This document shows positions 1-6,500 of a stretch of DNA of 8,582 nucleotides, piece after piece. Position 1 is the first letter of the stretch. The number at the start of each line of letters is the position of its first letter. Under the pieces are notes generated by a model. That model saw nothing but the letters and a program-made list of their open reading frames with translations, was not told the DNA's origin and did not search any database. The position numbers were made by a program, and so were the translations under genes. This stretch comes from Casimicrobiaceae bacterium. Its GTDB lineage: Bacteria > Pseudomonadota > Gammaproteobacteria > Burkholderiales > Casimicrobiaceae. The DNA is taken from contig CATPAO010000326.1 of the NCBI GenBank assembly GCA_955652025.1, positions 1 to 8,582 of the forward strand. The letters are read 5' to 3'.

Positions 1-1017
1 GCGCTGGTGCAGGCCGGTTGCGCGACGGCGCCGACGGGCGCCTACGACGCGGCGAATGCCGGACGGCCACCTCCCGGTGCAATTCTCGCGTCGCTTGCCG
101 TCGATCGCGCGATCGAGGACCGCATTCTCGCCCTCGATCCCGCGCACATTTCCGACAGCGACGTGCGCGAAACGCTCGCCCGAGGTCCCGCGCCGCGGAT
201 CATCCTGCTGCACGGGGGCGTGTTTCCGGTCCATTTGCTGATGGTTTCGTTCGGCAGGTTCCTGTCGCAGATGGGGTACCCGGAGGCGCACATCCGCGAC
301 CCGGCCGACGGCGAATGGTCGTACAGCCCCTACTTGCTCACTCCCCAGCTCGCGGGTCTCGTCGCCTGGCAGTACGAGCACGACGGCATGCGGCCGATGC
401 TGATCGGCCACAGCCAGGGGGGCTTATCGGCGGTGAAGATTCTCAAGGACCTCGCGGGCCAGAACGGCGACAGCCTCCGGCTCTGGAATCCGTTCACCGC
501 CGCATTGGAGGACCGGACCACGATCGTCGACCCGCTAACGGGTCAGGAGCGCCCGGTCGTCGGGCTCTCCGTCGCCTACGCCTCCGCGGTCGGGGCCGGC
601 GGCTTTGCGTTGGCCCTGCCGGGCTGGTGGGAGGATCTTTCGACGCTGCGCAAGATCCCGAACACCGTCGACGAATTCACCGGCTACTTCATCGAGGTCG
701 ACTTCGTCGCGTTGAGCATCCCCGGCAATCCGCTGGATTCCCGCTACGAGCCCAACGGCACGGCGCAGGTGCGCAACGTCACGCTGCCCGCGACCTACAA
801 CCACGTCACGGTACCGGTGACGCAGGACCTGCCGAACGATCCGCAGGTGCGCGAATGGCTCAATGCGTACGTCCCGGACGCCAACGCCGACGCCTCGGCG
901 CTGCCGCCCGAGGCGCAGGCGCACGTGATGTGGGCGGCGGACGTCTGGTACAGCATCAAGAAACACTGGTGTCTCGAGGCGCAACGTCTAGTCCGAGCGC
1001 GGCGCGCTGCGGGCTGA
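1..1017 (+). CDS. Alpha/beta hydrolase, probable exported esterase/lipase-like protein (5' end cut by window)
   Basis: The reading frame is open from the first base, so the start probably lies outside the window; 338 codons are visible. Codons 1-7 read ALVQAGC and run into a Thr/Ala/Gly-rich stretch, which looks like the end of a lipoprotein signal with Cys7 as the lipidated residue, although Gln at -3 is a poor lipobox fit. A GTG at base 7 is the first possible internal start but would cut this signal away. The fold is an alpha/beta hydrolase: the oxyanion-loop HGG is at residues 71-73, the nucleophile elbow GHSQGG has Ser138, and a likely catalytic His268 lies in YNHVTVP; the acid is uncertain. 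Residues 190-225 form a Gly/Trp-rich insert that could be a lid. The C-terminus is basic. The substrate is unknown; an ester or lipid is the obvious guess. A 97-nt gap separates it from the next gene, so sharing an operon with the lipid genes is not shown. Confidence 0.75.
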   Translation, partial: ALVQAGCATAPTGAYDAANAGRPPPGAILASLAVDRAIEDRILALDPAHISDSDVRETLARGPAPRIILLHGGVFPVHLLMVSFGRFLSQMGYPEAHIRDPADGEWSYSPYLLTPQLAGLVAWQYEHDGMRPMLIGHSQGGLSAVKILKDLAGQNGDSLRLWNPFTAALEDRTTIVDPLTGQERPVVGLSVAYASAVGAGGFALALPGWWEDLSTLRKIPNTVDEFTGYFIEVDFVALSIPGNPLDSRYEPNGTAQVRNVTLPATYNHVTVPVTQDLPNDPQVREWLNAYVPDANADASALPPEAQAHVMWAADVWYSIKKHWCLEAQRLVRARRAAG

Positions 1018-1063
1018 ACGGCGATCGAATGAGCACCGTCGGGCCGCCCCAAGGTGCGAATTG

Positions 1064-1077
1064 CACCCGCTCGGGTG
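1064..1077. repeat. Short perfect dyad (6-2-6) upstream of the hydroxy-acid dehydrogenase
   Basis: CACCCG-CT-CGGGTG is a perfect 6-bp inverted repeat with a 2-bp centre, 37 bp before the chosen ATG. It overlaps a second small dyad, GGTGC-gaatt-GCACC (1053-1067). A loop of 2 nt is too small for a good RNA hairpin, so if functional it is more likely a protein-binding site. Chance occurrence in GC-rich DNA is quite possible. Confidence 0.25.
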
Positions 1078-1114
1078 GCAGCGCAGCGGCGACAGCCGCA
1101 AGCGTGTGGGTCCC

Positions 1115-2269
1115 ATGCGCGTGATTACCTGCATCGAGGACCTCCGCGGGCTCGCGAAAAAGCGCGTGCCGCGGATCTTCTACGACTACGCGGACTCGGG
1201 CTCGTGGACCGAGGGCACGTACCGCGCCAACGAGAGCGAATTCCAGAAAATCCGGCTGCGCCAGCGCGTCGCGGTAAATTTGGAACGTCGCTCGACGCGC
1301 TCGCAAATGATCGGCCAGGACGTGGCGATGCCGGTCGCGCTCGCGCCGACGGGCATGACCGGCATGCAGCACGCCGACGGCGAAATTCTCGCCGCGCGCG
1401 CGGCGGAGAGATTCGGCGTTCCGTTCACGCTGTCGACGATGAGCATCTGCTCGATCGAGGACGTCGCGGCGCATACGAGCGCGCCGTTCTGGTTCCAGCT
1501 CTACGTGCTGCGCGACCGCGATTTCATCGAGCGGTTGATCGACCGCGCCAAGGCCGCCCGCTGTTCCGCGCTGATGCTCACGCTGGACCTGCAGATCATC
1601 GGCCAGCGGCACAAGGATCTGAAGAACGGCCTCTCCGCGCCGCCGAAGCCGACATTGGCGAATCTCATCAACCTCGCGACCAAGCCGCGCTGGTGTCTCG
1701 GCATGCTCGGCACCAAGCGGCGGCACTTCGGCAACATCGTCGGCCATGTCCGCGGCGTCGAGGACATGAGCTCGCTGTCGGCGTGGACGAACCAGCAGTT
1801 CGACCCGAGCCTCGATTGGCGCGACGTCGAATGGGTCAAGCGACGCTGGGGCGGCAAGCTGATCCTCAAGGGCATCCTGGACGTCGAGGACGCGCGGCTC
1901 GCCACCGACACCGGCGCCGACGCGCTGATCGTGTCCAACCACGGCGGGCGCCAGCTCGACGGCGCGCCGTCGTCGATCGAAGCGCTGCCGGCGATCGCGG
2001 ACGACGTCGGGTCGAAAATCGAGGTCTGGATGGATGGCGGCATTCGTTCCGGCCAGGATGTCCTGAAGGCGGTGGCGCTGGGCGCCAAGGGCACATTGAT
2101 CGGGCGATCGTTCCTCTATGCGCTGGGCGCGATGGGGGAAGCCGGCGTGACCAAGTGCCTGGAGATCCTCCACAAGGAATTGGACCTCACGATGGCCTTT
2201 TGCGGCCGAACGGACATCCACGACGTCGATCGCGGCATCCTGCTGCCGGGCGCACCCCGGGCCGGTTAA
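1115..2269 (+). CDS. FMN-dependent alpha-hydroxy-acid dehydrogenase (L-lactate dehydrogenase LldD type)
   Basis: Full-length 384-aa member of the FMN-dependent alpha-hydroxy-acid dehydrogenase family, which oxidises an L-2-hydroxy acid (lactate, mandelate, glycolate or longer) to the 2-oxo acid. Family landmarks in order: the N-terminal PRIFYDYADSGSWTE (Tyr25), VALAPTG at 74-80, WFQLYVLRDR with Tyr130, TLD at 156-158, Arg165, LKGI with Lys252, the catalytic SNHGGRQLDGA with His276 and Arg279, and the FMN-phosphate loops DGGIRSG (307-313) and GRSFLYAL (330-337). All expected active-site residues are present. The ATG at 1115 is chosen because the family begins there; a TTG at 1061 would add 18 unconserved residues. 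No strong ribosome binding site is visible. Length and motifs fit E. coli LldD, but the substrate cannot be read from the sequence, and oxidation of a 2-hydroxy fatty acid is possible given the neighbours. It is 88 nt upstream of the fatty-acid operon. Confidence 0.88.
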   Translation: MRVITCIEDLRGLAKKRVPRIFYDYADSGSWTEGTYRANESEFQKIRLRQRVAVNLERRSTRSQMIGQDVAMPVALAPTGMTGMQHADGEILAARAAERFGVPFTLSTMSICSIEDVAAHTSAPFWFQLYVLRDRDFIERLIDRAKAARCSALMLTLDLQIIGQRHKDLKNGLSAPPKPTLANLINLATKPRWCLGMLGTKRRHFGNIVGHVRGVEDMSSLSAWTNQQFDPSLDWRDVEWVKRRWGGKLILKGILDVEDARLATDTGADALIVSNHGGRQLDGAPSSIEALPAIADDVGSKIEVWMDGGIRSGQDVLKAVALGAKGTLIGRSFLYALGAMGEAGVTKCLEILHKELDLTMAFCGRTDIHDVDRGILLPGAPRAG

Positions 2270-2272
2270 AAT
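2267..2272 (+). promoter_or_regulatory. Putative -10 box for the fatty-acid operon
   Basis: TAAAAT matches the sigma70 -10 consensus at 5 of 6 positions and lies in a small AT-rich island (ttaaaatagcgatttt) in otherwise GC-rich DNA. It overlaps the stop codon of the upstream dehydrogenase. No convincing -35 hexamer sits 16-18 bp upstream (the bases there are about tgccgg), so the call rests on the -10, the AT-richness and the position before the operon. Confidence 0.35.
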
Positions 2273-2303
2273 AGCGATTTTGCTCCCATCCAGAGCGATG
2301 GGG

Positions 2304-2321
2304 CCGGTCGCTGCCGACCGG
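2304..2321 (+). repeat. 7-bp GC hairpin in the leader of the enoyl reductase gene
   Basis: CCGGTCG-CTGC-CGACCGG forms a perfect 7-bp stem with a 4-nt loop, 36 bp before the preferred ATG. No T-run follows, so it is not a typical intrinsic terminator. It would lie in the 5' leader if transcription begins just after the TAAAAT box, or inside the coding region if translation starts at the in-frame ATG at 2298. Confidence 0.4.
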
Positions 2322-2357
2322 GTCGCACCGCCACGATTTCTTAGAGCATTCCAGGAC

Positions 2358-3113
2358 ATGGGCCTTCCCCTCAGAGGTCAGGTGGCGCTCGTCACGGGCG
2401 CCGCACGCGGCATCGGGCGCGCCATCGCGCAAAAGCTTGCGCAAGGCGGCGCAGACGTCGCGGTCAACTACTACAACAGCCACGACGAGGCCGAGGTGCT
2501 GGCTGGCGAGATTCGCGCGCTCGGACGGCGTGCCGTGACGATCCAGGGCAGCGTCGGTGTACCGGAGTCCGTCGACGAGATCTTCGCCGAGTTCGGCAAG
2601 CACTTCGACCGCGTCGACATCGTCGTCAGCAACGCCGCGTCCGGCGTGTTGAAGCCGGTCATGGACATGGGACTCAAGCACTGGCGCTGGTGCCTCGAAA
2701 CGAACGCGCTCGCCGTCAACCTGCTCGCGCAGCGCGCGCTGCCGCTGATGAGGGACGGCGGACGGATCATCGCGATGTCGAGCCTCGGCGCGTCGCGCGC
2801 GATGCCGAGCTACGGCTTCATCGGCGCCTCGAAAGCGGCGCTGGAGTCGCTGGTGCGTGCGCTGGCGCAGGAATTGGGTCCGCGCGGCATTCGGGTGAAT
2901 ACCGTGAGCGCGGGCGTCGTCGATACCGATGCGCTCGCGTATTTTCCGAACCGCGACGAATTGCTGCAGAACTTCGCCCACCGCACGCCGGCCGGACCGG
3001 TATTGACGCCTGCCGATGTCGCGGGCGCCGTCTACCTGCTGTGCCTGCCCGAAGCGGCGATGATCAACGGCCATACGCTCGTCGTCGACGGCGGCTTCGC
3101 GATTTCGGGCTAA
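2358..3113 (+). CDS. fabL: Enoyl-[ACP] reductase, FabL type (NADPH, SDR family)
   Basis: A 251-aa short-chain dehydrogenase/reductase that should reduce trans-2-enoyl-ACP to acyl-ACP, the last step of each fatty-acid cycle. The cofactor loop TGAARGIG is at 14-21. The catalytic motif is not the YxxxK of ketoreductases: Lys159 is preceded at -4 by Ile155, and the Tyr is at 152, giving Y-x6-K as in FabI and FabL. Several segments closely resemble Bacillus FabL as I remember it: SNAASGVLKPVM (91-102), SSLGASR (141-147), VDTDALAYFPNRDELL (188-203), RTPAG (209-213) and MINGHTLVVDGG (235-246). The final VDGGFAISG also recalls FabI. The ATG at 2358 places the fold just after the start as in homologues; AGGA lies immediately before it, too close for an ideal ribosome site. 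The ATG at 2298 and TTG at 2280 are possible longer starts. First gene of the operon; it overlaps the next gene by 1 nt (TAATG). Confidence 0.85.
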   Translation: MGLPLRGQVALVTGAARGIGRAIAQKLAQGGADVAVNYYNSHDEAEVLAGEIRALGRRAVTIQGSVGVPESVDEIFAEFGKHFDRVDIVVSNAASGVLKPVMDMGLKHWRWCLETNALAVNLLAQRALPLMRDGGRIIAMSSLGASRAMPSYGFIGASKAALESLVRALAQELGPRGIRVNTVSAGVVDTDALAYFPNRDELLQNFAHRTPAGPVLTPADVAGAVYLLCLPEAAMINGHTLVVDGGFAISG

Positions 3114-3871
3114 TGAAAATCGATGCGGGACTCGCGGGCAAAACCGTCATCGTCACGGGCGGCAGCCGCGGCATCGGCCGCGCGATCGTCCTGCTCTTTG
3201 CCGACGAAGGCTGCGATGTCACGTTCTTCTACCGCGGCAATTTGGACGCCGCCGACGCGGTCGTCGCCAACGCAACAAACGCCGGCCACAAGGTGGCGGC
3301 CGAGCAGGTCGACGTCCGCGACTCCGCGGCCTGCGCGGCGGCGGTCGAGCGCGTGGCCGAGCGTTGCGGCCGCATCGACGTCCTGGTGAACAACGCAGGC
3401 ATCATCCGCGACAACCAGCTCGCCGCGCTCGAGGACGACGACGTCCGCTCGGTGCTCGACACCAATGTCGGCGGCGTGTTCAACGTAACGCGCGCCGTCG
3501 TGCCGCACATGATCGTGCAGCGCGCGGGCAAGATCATCAACCTGAGCTCGGTGTCGGGCGAAAAGGGCGGACGCGGCCAGACCAACTACGCCGCCTCCAA
3601 GGGCGCGATCAATGCGTTCACGCGCGCGCTGGCGGTCGAGCTGGCACCGCGCAAGATCACTGTCAACGCCGTGGCGCCCGGCGTCATCGAGACGGAGATG
3701 TCGGAGGATGTGCGCGAGCTCGCCGGCGACACGGTGAAGGCGAAGATCCTGTTGCGGCGCTTCGGCAAGCCGCAAGACGTGGCGTGCGCGGTGTGGTTCT
3801 TGGCGTCCGCCTATGCCGATTACGTGACGGGGGAAGTGCTCCACGTCGATGGCGGTTTCAAAATGGAATAA
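3113..3871 (+). CDS. fabG: 3-oxoacyl-[ACP] reductase, FabG-like (SDR)
   Basis: A 252-aa classical short-chain dehydrogenase expected to reduce 3-oxoacyl-ACP to 3-hydroxyacyl-ACP with NADPH. It carries the cofactor loop TGGSRGIG (15-22), NNAGI (93-97), the structural/catalytic Asn118, Ser146, and Tyr159/Lys163 in NYAASKGAI. The Ser-to-Tyr spacing of 13 equals that of E. coli FabG (138/151). PGVIETEM and the terminal VTGEVLHVDGG are typical of FabG. The length is about the family norm. Its ATG shares the A of the preceding TAA, so translation is probably coupled to the enoyl reductase gene. With that reductase, the dehydratase and the ketosynthases it gives a complete reductive cycle. Redundancy with a housekeeping fabG elsewhere in the genome is likely, which suggests this copy serves the dedicated ACP. 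Another 3-oxoacyl substrate of an SDR cannot be excluded. Confidence 0.88.
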   Translation: MKIDAGLAGKTVIVTGGSRGIGRAIVLLFADEGCDVTFFYRGNLDAADAVVANATNAGHKVAAEQVDVRDSAACAAAVERVAERCGRIDVLVNNAGIIRDNQLAALEDDDVRSVLDTNVGGVFNVTRAVVPHMIVQRAGKIINLSSVSGEKGGRGQTNYAASKGAINAFTRALAVELAPRKITVNAVAPGVIETEMSEDVRELAGDTVKAKILLRRFGKPQDVACAVWFLASAYADYVTGEVLHVDGGFKME

Positions 3872-3880
3872 CTGAAATTC

Positions 3881-3889
3881 AAGGGAAAG
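3881..3889 (+). promoter_or_regulatory. Strong ribosome binding site of the ACP gene
   Basis: AAGGGAAAG lies about 8 nt before the ATG at 3895, inside an AT-rich 23-nt spacer. It is the clearest Shine-Dalgarno-like site of the window, in keeping with an ACP needed in excess over the enzymes. Confidence 0.6.
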
Positions 3890-3894
3890 CAAAA

Positions 3895-4329
3895 ATGGCA
3901 GAAGCAACGATTACCCAGGAAGCAATCAACGCCGTGTTTCCGAAGGTCGCCGAAACGATCGCCGATGCGCTCGGCTGCGAAATCGACGACATCAAGCCCA
4001 ACGTGTCGCTGATCGAGGGCCTCGACGCCGAATCGATTGACTTTCTCGACATGGTGTTCCGGCTCGAGCGCGCGTTCAAGGTCAAGATCCCGCGCAACAA
4101 GATCGTCGAGAACGCGCGCGGCGACTTGCCGGAAGCGGAGTTCGAGCAAAAGGGCATCGTCACCGAAAAAGGGGTCGCGCAACTCAAGGGATACTTGACC
4201 GAAGTGCCGGCCGAGCGGTTCAAGCTGCCGATGAAGGTCGCCGACATTCCGCGCCTATTCACGCCGGAAACGTTCTGCAAGCTGGTGATCCGCGCGCAGC
4301 GCGAGGCACCGGCGCGGGCACCGGCGTAA
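3895..4329 (+). CDS. Acyl carrier protein with long C-terminal extension (AcpXL-like)
   Basis: A 144-aa acyl carrier protein. Residues about 10-105 form the carrier domain. The phosphopantetheine site is Ser47 in LDAESIDFLD, where the usual DSL is ESI. The following helix, FLDMVFRLERAFKVKIP, resembles AcpXL, the carrier for very-long-chain fatty acids of rhizobial lipid A, and related specialised ACPs more than housekeeping AcpP. Ordinary ACPs are about 80 aa and AcpXL about 90; here some 40-50 residues follow, including KVADIPRLFTPETFCKLV (114-131) and an Ala/Pro/Arg tail. The extension may be a docking helix or a membrane- or partner-binding segment; I know of no function for it. The start is fixed by the strong ribosome site. 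The gene is followed by its likely partner dehydratase 28 nt downstream, and an AcpS domain at the operon end probably converts it to the holo form. Confidence 0.85.
   Translation: MAEATITQEAINAVFPKVAETIADALGCEIDDIKPNVSLIEGLDAESIDFLDMVFRLERAFKVKIPRNKIVENARGDLPEAEFEQKGIVTEKGVAQLKGYLTEVPAERFKLPMKVADIPRLFTPETFCKLVIRAQREAPARAPA
4305..4326 (+). repeat. 10-bp direct repeat at the 3' end of the ACP gene
   Basis: GGCACCGGCG occurs at 4305-4314 and again at 4317-4326, encoding the end of the Ala/Pro/Arg tail (APARAPA). It probably arose by local duplication and has no clear role. Confidence 0.5.
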
Positions 4330-4335
4330 CGCCGC

Positions 4336-4345
4336 CCCGCGCGGG
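4336..4345. repeat. 10-bp perfect palindrome between the ACP and dehydratase genes
   Basis: CCCGCGCGGG is self-complementary with no loop and sits in the 28-nt spacer. It is not a terminator because no T-run follows. GGGAA at its right edge could act as a weak ribosome site 10 nt before the ATG at 4358. It may be chance. Confidence 0.25.
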
Positions 4346-4357
4346 AACTCTATCCGC

Positions 4358-5185
4358 ATGTCGCCGCACTTCGCCGCGTACTCGTTCGTCGATCGCATCA
4401 CCGATTTCGTGCCGGCAACGCGCGCGCGCGGCCGGTTCGCGGTGCCCGCGCACCTCCCCGCGTTTTCGTCGTGCCTCGTCGCCGAAGCGGTCGGGCAGCT
4501 CGCCGCATGGGTATCGATGGCGCATATCGATTTCCGCGGCCGTCCGGTTGCGGCGCTCGCGACCGAAACGCGCTTCCATGGCGAGGCCGTGCCCGGTCGC
4601 ACGCTGGACCTCGCCGTCGAGATCGAGAGCTGCGACGAGCATGCCGTCGCGTACAGCGGATCGGCGGCCGTCGACGGCAAGCGCATCATCGAACTCATCC
4701 ACTGTCTCGGACCGATGCTCCCCGTCGCCGAATTCGACTCGCCCGACGCGCTCCGCGAGCGGTTCGCGCTGCTCTGTGCCGAGGGTGCGACGCCGCACCG
4801 CTTCGCGGGCGTGACATTGCCGCGCGTCGACGTGCGGGAGCGCGTCAACGGACAATCGTTGCAGGCCACGCTTCCCGTGCCGACGTACGCGCCGTTTTTC
4901 GGCGATCACTTTCCGCGCCGCGCGGTGTTTCCCGCGACATTGCTGCTCGACACGCAGATCGCGTTGGCGCTCGACCTCGCGCGCGAAGCGCCATGGATGA
5001 ACGGCGCCGTGCCACGGCCTGTGCGCGTCACGCACGTCAAGATGCGCTCGTTCATCGAGCCGGGCAAGGACGTCGACATTGGGATCGACCTCGCGCCGCC
5101 GGAAGATGGCGTGGCCAAGGCTGCGCTCCGCGCGCGAATCGACGGCCGCGTCGTCGCTACCGCGCGACTGGAAATCGTGCGATGA
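4358..5185 (+). CDS. Tandem hot-dog 3-hydroxyacyl-[ACP] dehydratase (FabZ/FabA-like)
   Basis: A 275-aa protein with two hot-dog halves, about twice the length of FabZ. The N-terminal half (about 5-125) starts with YSFVDRITDF, like the FDRI of FabZ, and has His32 (AHLPAF) and Glu43 (AEAVGQ), which fits a FabZ dyad except that the His-to-Glu spacing is 11 instead of 14, so the loop is three residues shorter. The C-terminal half (about 150-275) has GDHFPRRAVFPATLLLD with His184 and Asp198, spacing 14; His/Asp is the dyad of FabA, His/Glu that of FabZ. Either or both halves may be active. The expected reaction is dehydration of 3-hydroxyacyl-ACP to trans-2-enoyl-ACP; isomerisation as in FabA is possible but not shown. 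The gene overlaps the following ketosynthase gene by 4 nt (ATGA). Confidence 0.78.
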   Translation: MSPHFAAYSFVDRITDFVPATRARGRFAVPAHLPAFSSCLVAEAVGQLAAWVSMAHIDFRGRPVAALATETRFHGEAVPGRTLDLAVEIESCDEHAVAYSGSAAVDGKRIIELIHCLGPMLPVAEFDSPDALRERFALLCAEGATPHRFAGVTLPRVDVRERVNGQSLQATLPVPTYAPFFGDHFPRRAVFPATLLLDTQIALALDLAREAPWMNGAVPRPVRVTHVKMRSFIEPGKDVDIGIDLAPPEDGVAKAALRARIDGRVVATARLEIVR

Positions 5186-6489
5186 AAAAACGCGTCGCCA
5201 TCACCGGCGTCGGACTGGTCACGCCGGTCGGTAACGACGTCGCAACGACGTGGGCGGCGCTCCTCGCCGGCAAAAGCGGCGCCGCGCCGATCTCGTTGTT
5301 CGACGCGCGCGGATTCTCGACGCAGTTCGCGGCCGAAGTGAAGAACTTCGACGTGCGTTCGATCGAGGCCGACCGCAAGCTCCTCAAGTTCGCGAACCGG
5401 TCGCACAAGTTCGCGCTCGCCGCCGCGGAACAGGCGCTCCGCGATGCCGGCATCGCGCCGACCCTTGAGACGGGCGCGCAGTGGGGCTGCGCGGTGGGCA
5501 CCGGCATGATGGGCGTCGACTTCGATGACCTCGCGGGAATCCACCGCCACTCGGCCGCCGACGGCGAGTTACATCCGGACCGGCTGCTGGCCGATCCGGT
5601 CGCCACCGACCCGCTCGTGTTCTGCCGCAGTCAATCCACCGCCGGCGTCTCGTTGCTGACACGGCGTTTCGGGATTCGCGGTTATGCGACTTCGGTGCAT
5701 ACCGCGTGCGCGTCCGGCGGACAGGCGATCGGCACGGCGCTCAAGCTGATTCGCCGCGGCGCGGTCGACTATGCGCTCGCCGGCGGATTCGACTCGATGA
5801 TCAGCCCGGTCGGCTTGGCCGGATTCTGCCTGCTCTCGGCGGTCTCGGCGGACAACGACGATCCCACGCATGCGAGCCGCCCGTTCGACGCGACGCGCAA
5901 CGGCTTCGTGCTTGGCGAAGGCGCCGGATTCGTCGTACTCGAGGAATGGGACTCGGCGCGCCGCCGCGGCGCGCACATCTACGCCGAATTGGCCGGCGAC
6001 GGCAATTCGTTGTCGTCGTACCGGATCACCGACTCTCCGCCCGACGGCGACGGCCCGATCCAGTCGATGCGCGCCGCGCTGAAGGACGCCGGCGCCACGC
6101 CCGCCGACATCGACTACATCAACGCGCACGGCACGTCGACGACAATGAACGACTTGAGCGAATCCGCGGCGATCCATGCGGTGTTCGGCGACCTCGCGCG
6201 CACAGTGTCGGTCAGCTCAACCAAGAGCTCGATGGGACATCTGATCGCGGCCGCCGGCGCGGTCGAGCTCGTCGCATGCGCGCTCGCGATCGATCGTGGC
6301 GAAATGCCGGTCAACGCGAACTACCGCGATCCGGATCCCGACTGCGACCTCAATCTCGTGCTCGGCGCGCCGCGCCGCGGCCGCGTGCGAATGACGCTCT
6401 CCAACTCGTTCGGCTTCGGCGGCTCGAACAGTTGCGTCGTGCTGCGGCACCCGGATGAGGTCGACGGCGCCGGCGCGGCGAGCGATTGA
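5182..6489 (+). CDS. fabF: 3-oxoacyl-[ACP] synthase II, FabF-like (first ketosynthase)
   Basis: A 435-aa condensing enzyme of the KAS II type, which extends acyl chains with malonyl-ACP. The active site is complete: Cys176 in HTACASGG, His316 in NAHGTST, Lys348 in SSTKSSMGH and His353. The spacings Cys-His 140 and His-His 37 equal those of E. coli FabF (163, 303, 340). The C-terminal Gly-rich loop SFGFGGSN with the gatekeeper-like Phe412 is present. The length is slightly over the family norm (about 413) because of a short acidic tail and an insert near 120-145. Its ATG overlaps the dehydratase stop, so translation is probably coupled. It is one of a KS pair; in the rhizobial very-long-chain cluster two adjacent FabF paralogues occupy the same place after the ACP and dehydratase genes. 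Confidence 0.9.
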   Translation: MKKRVAITGVGLVTPVGNDVATTWAALLAGKSGAAPISLFDARGFSTQFAAEVKNFDVRSIEADRKLLKFANRSHKFALAAAEQALRDAGIAPTLETGAQWGCAVGTGMMGVDFDDLAGIHRHSAADGELHPDRLLADPVATDPLVFCRSQSTAGVSLLTRRFGIRGYATSVHTACASGGQAIGTALKLIRRGAVDYALAGGFDSMISPVGLAGFCLLSAVSADNDDPTHASRPFDATRNGFVLGEGAGFVVLEEWDSARRRGAHIYAELAGDGNSLSSYRITDSPPDGDGPIQSMRAALKDAGATPADIDYINAHGTSTTMNDLSESAAIHAVFGDLARTVSVSSTKSSMGHLIAAAGAVELVACALAIDRGEMPVNANYRDPDPDCDLNLVLGAPRRGRVRMTLSNSFGFGGSNSCVVLRHPDEVDGAGAASD

Positions 6490-6500
6490 CGAGAAACGCC

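Noticed and set aside
1061..1114. TTG start adding 18 residues to the hydroxy-acid dehydrogenase
   Set aside because: The added residues are not like the family N-terminus, which begins at the ATG at 1115.
2304..2321. Intrinsic terminator of the hydroxy-acid dehydrogenase gene
   Set aside because: The stem is good but no T-run follows, so it is listed only as a hairpin.
956..2359. Long open frame (467 codons) on the - strand
   Set aside because: It lies opposite the clearly identified hydroxy-acid dehydrogenase. Its translation is Arg/Ala/Asp-rich without any family motif, the usual mirror frame of high-GC coding DNA.
2358..3113. A second FabG ketoreductase
   Set aside because: The YxxxK Tyr is missing and a FabL-style Y-x6-K is present with extended FabL-like blocks.
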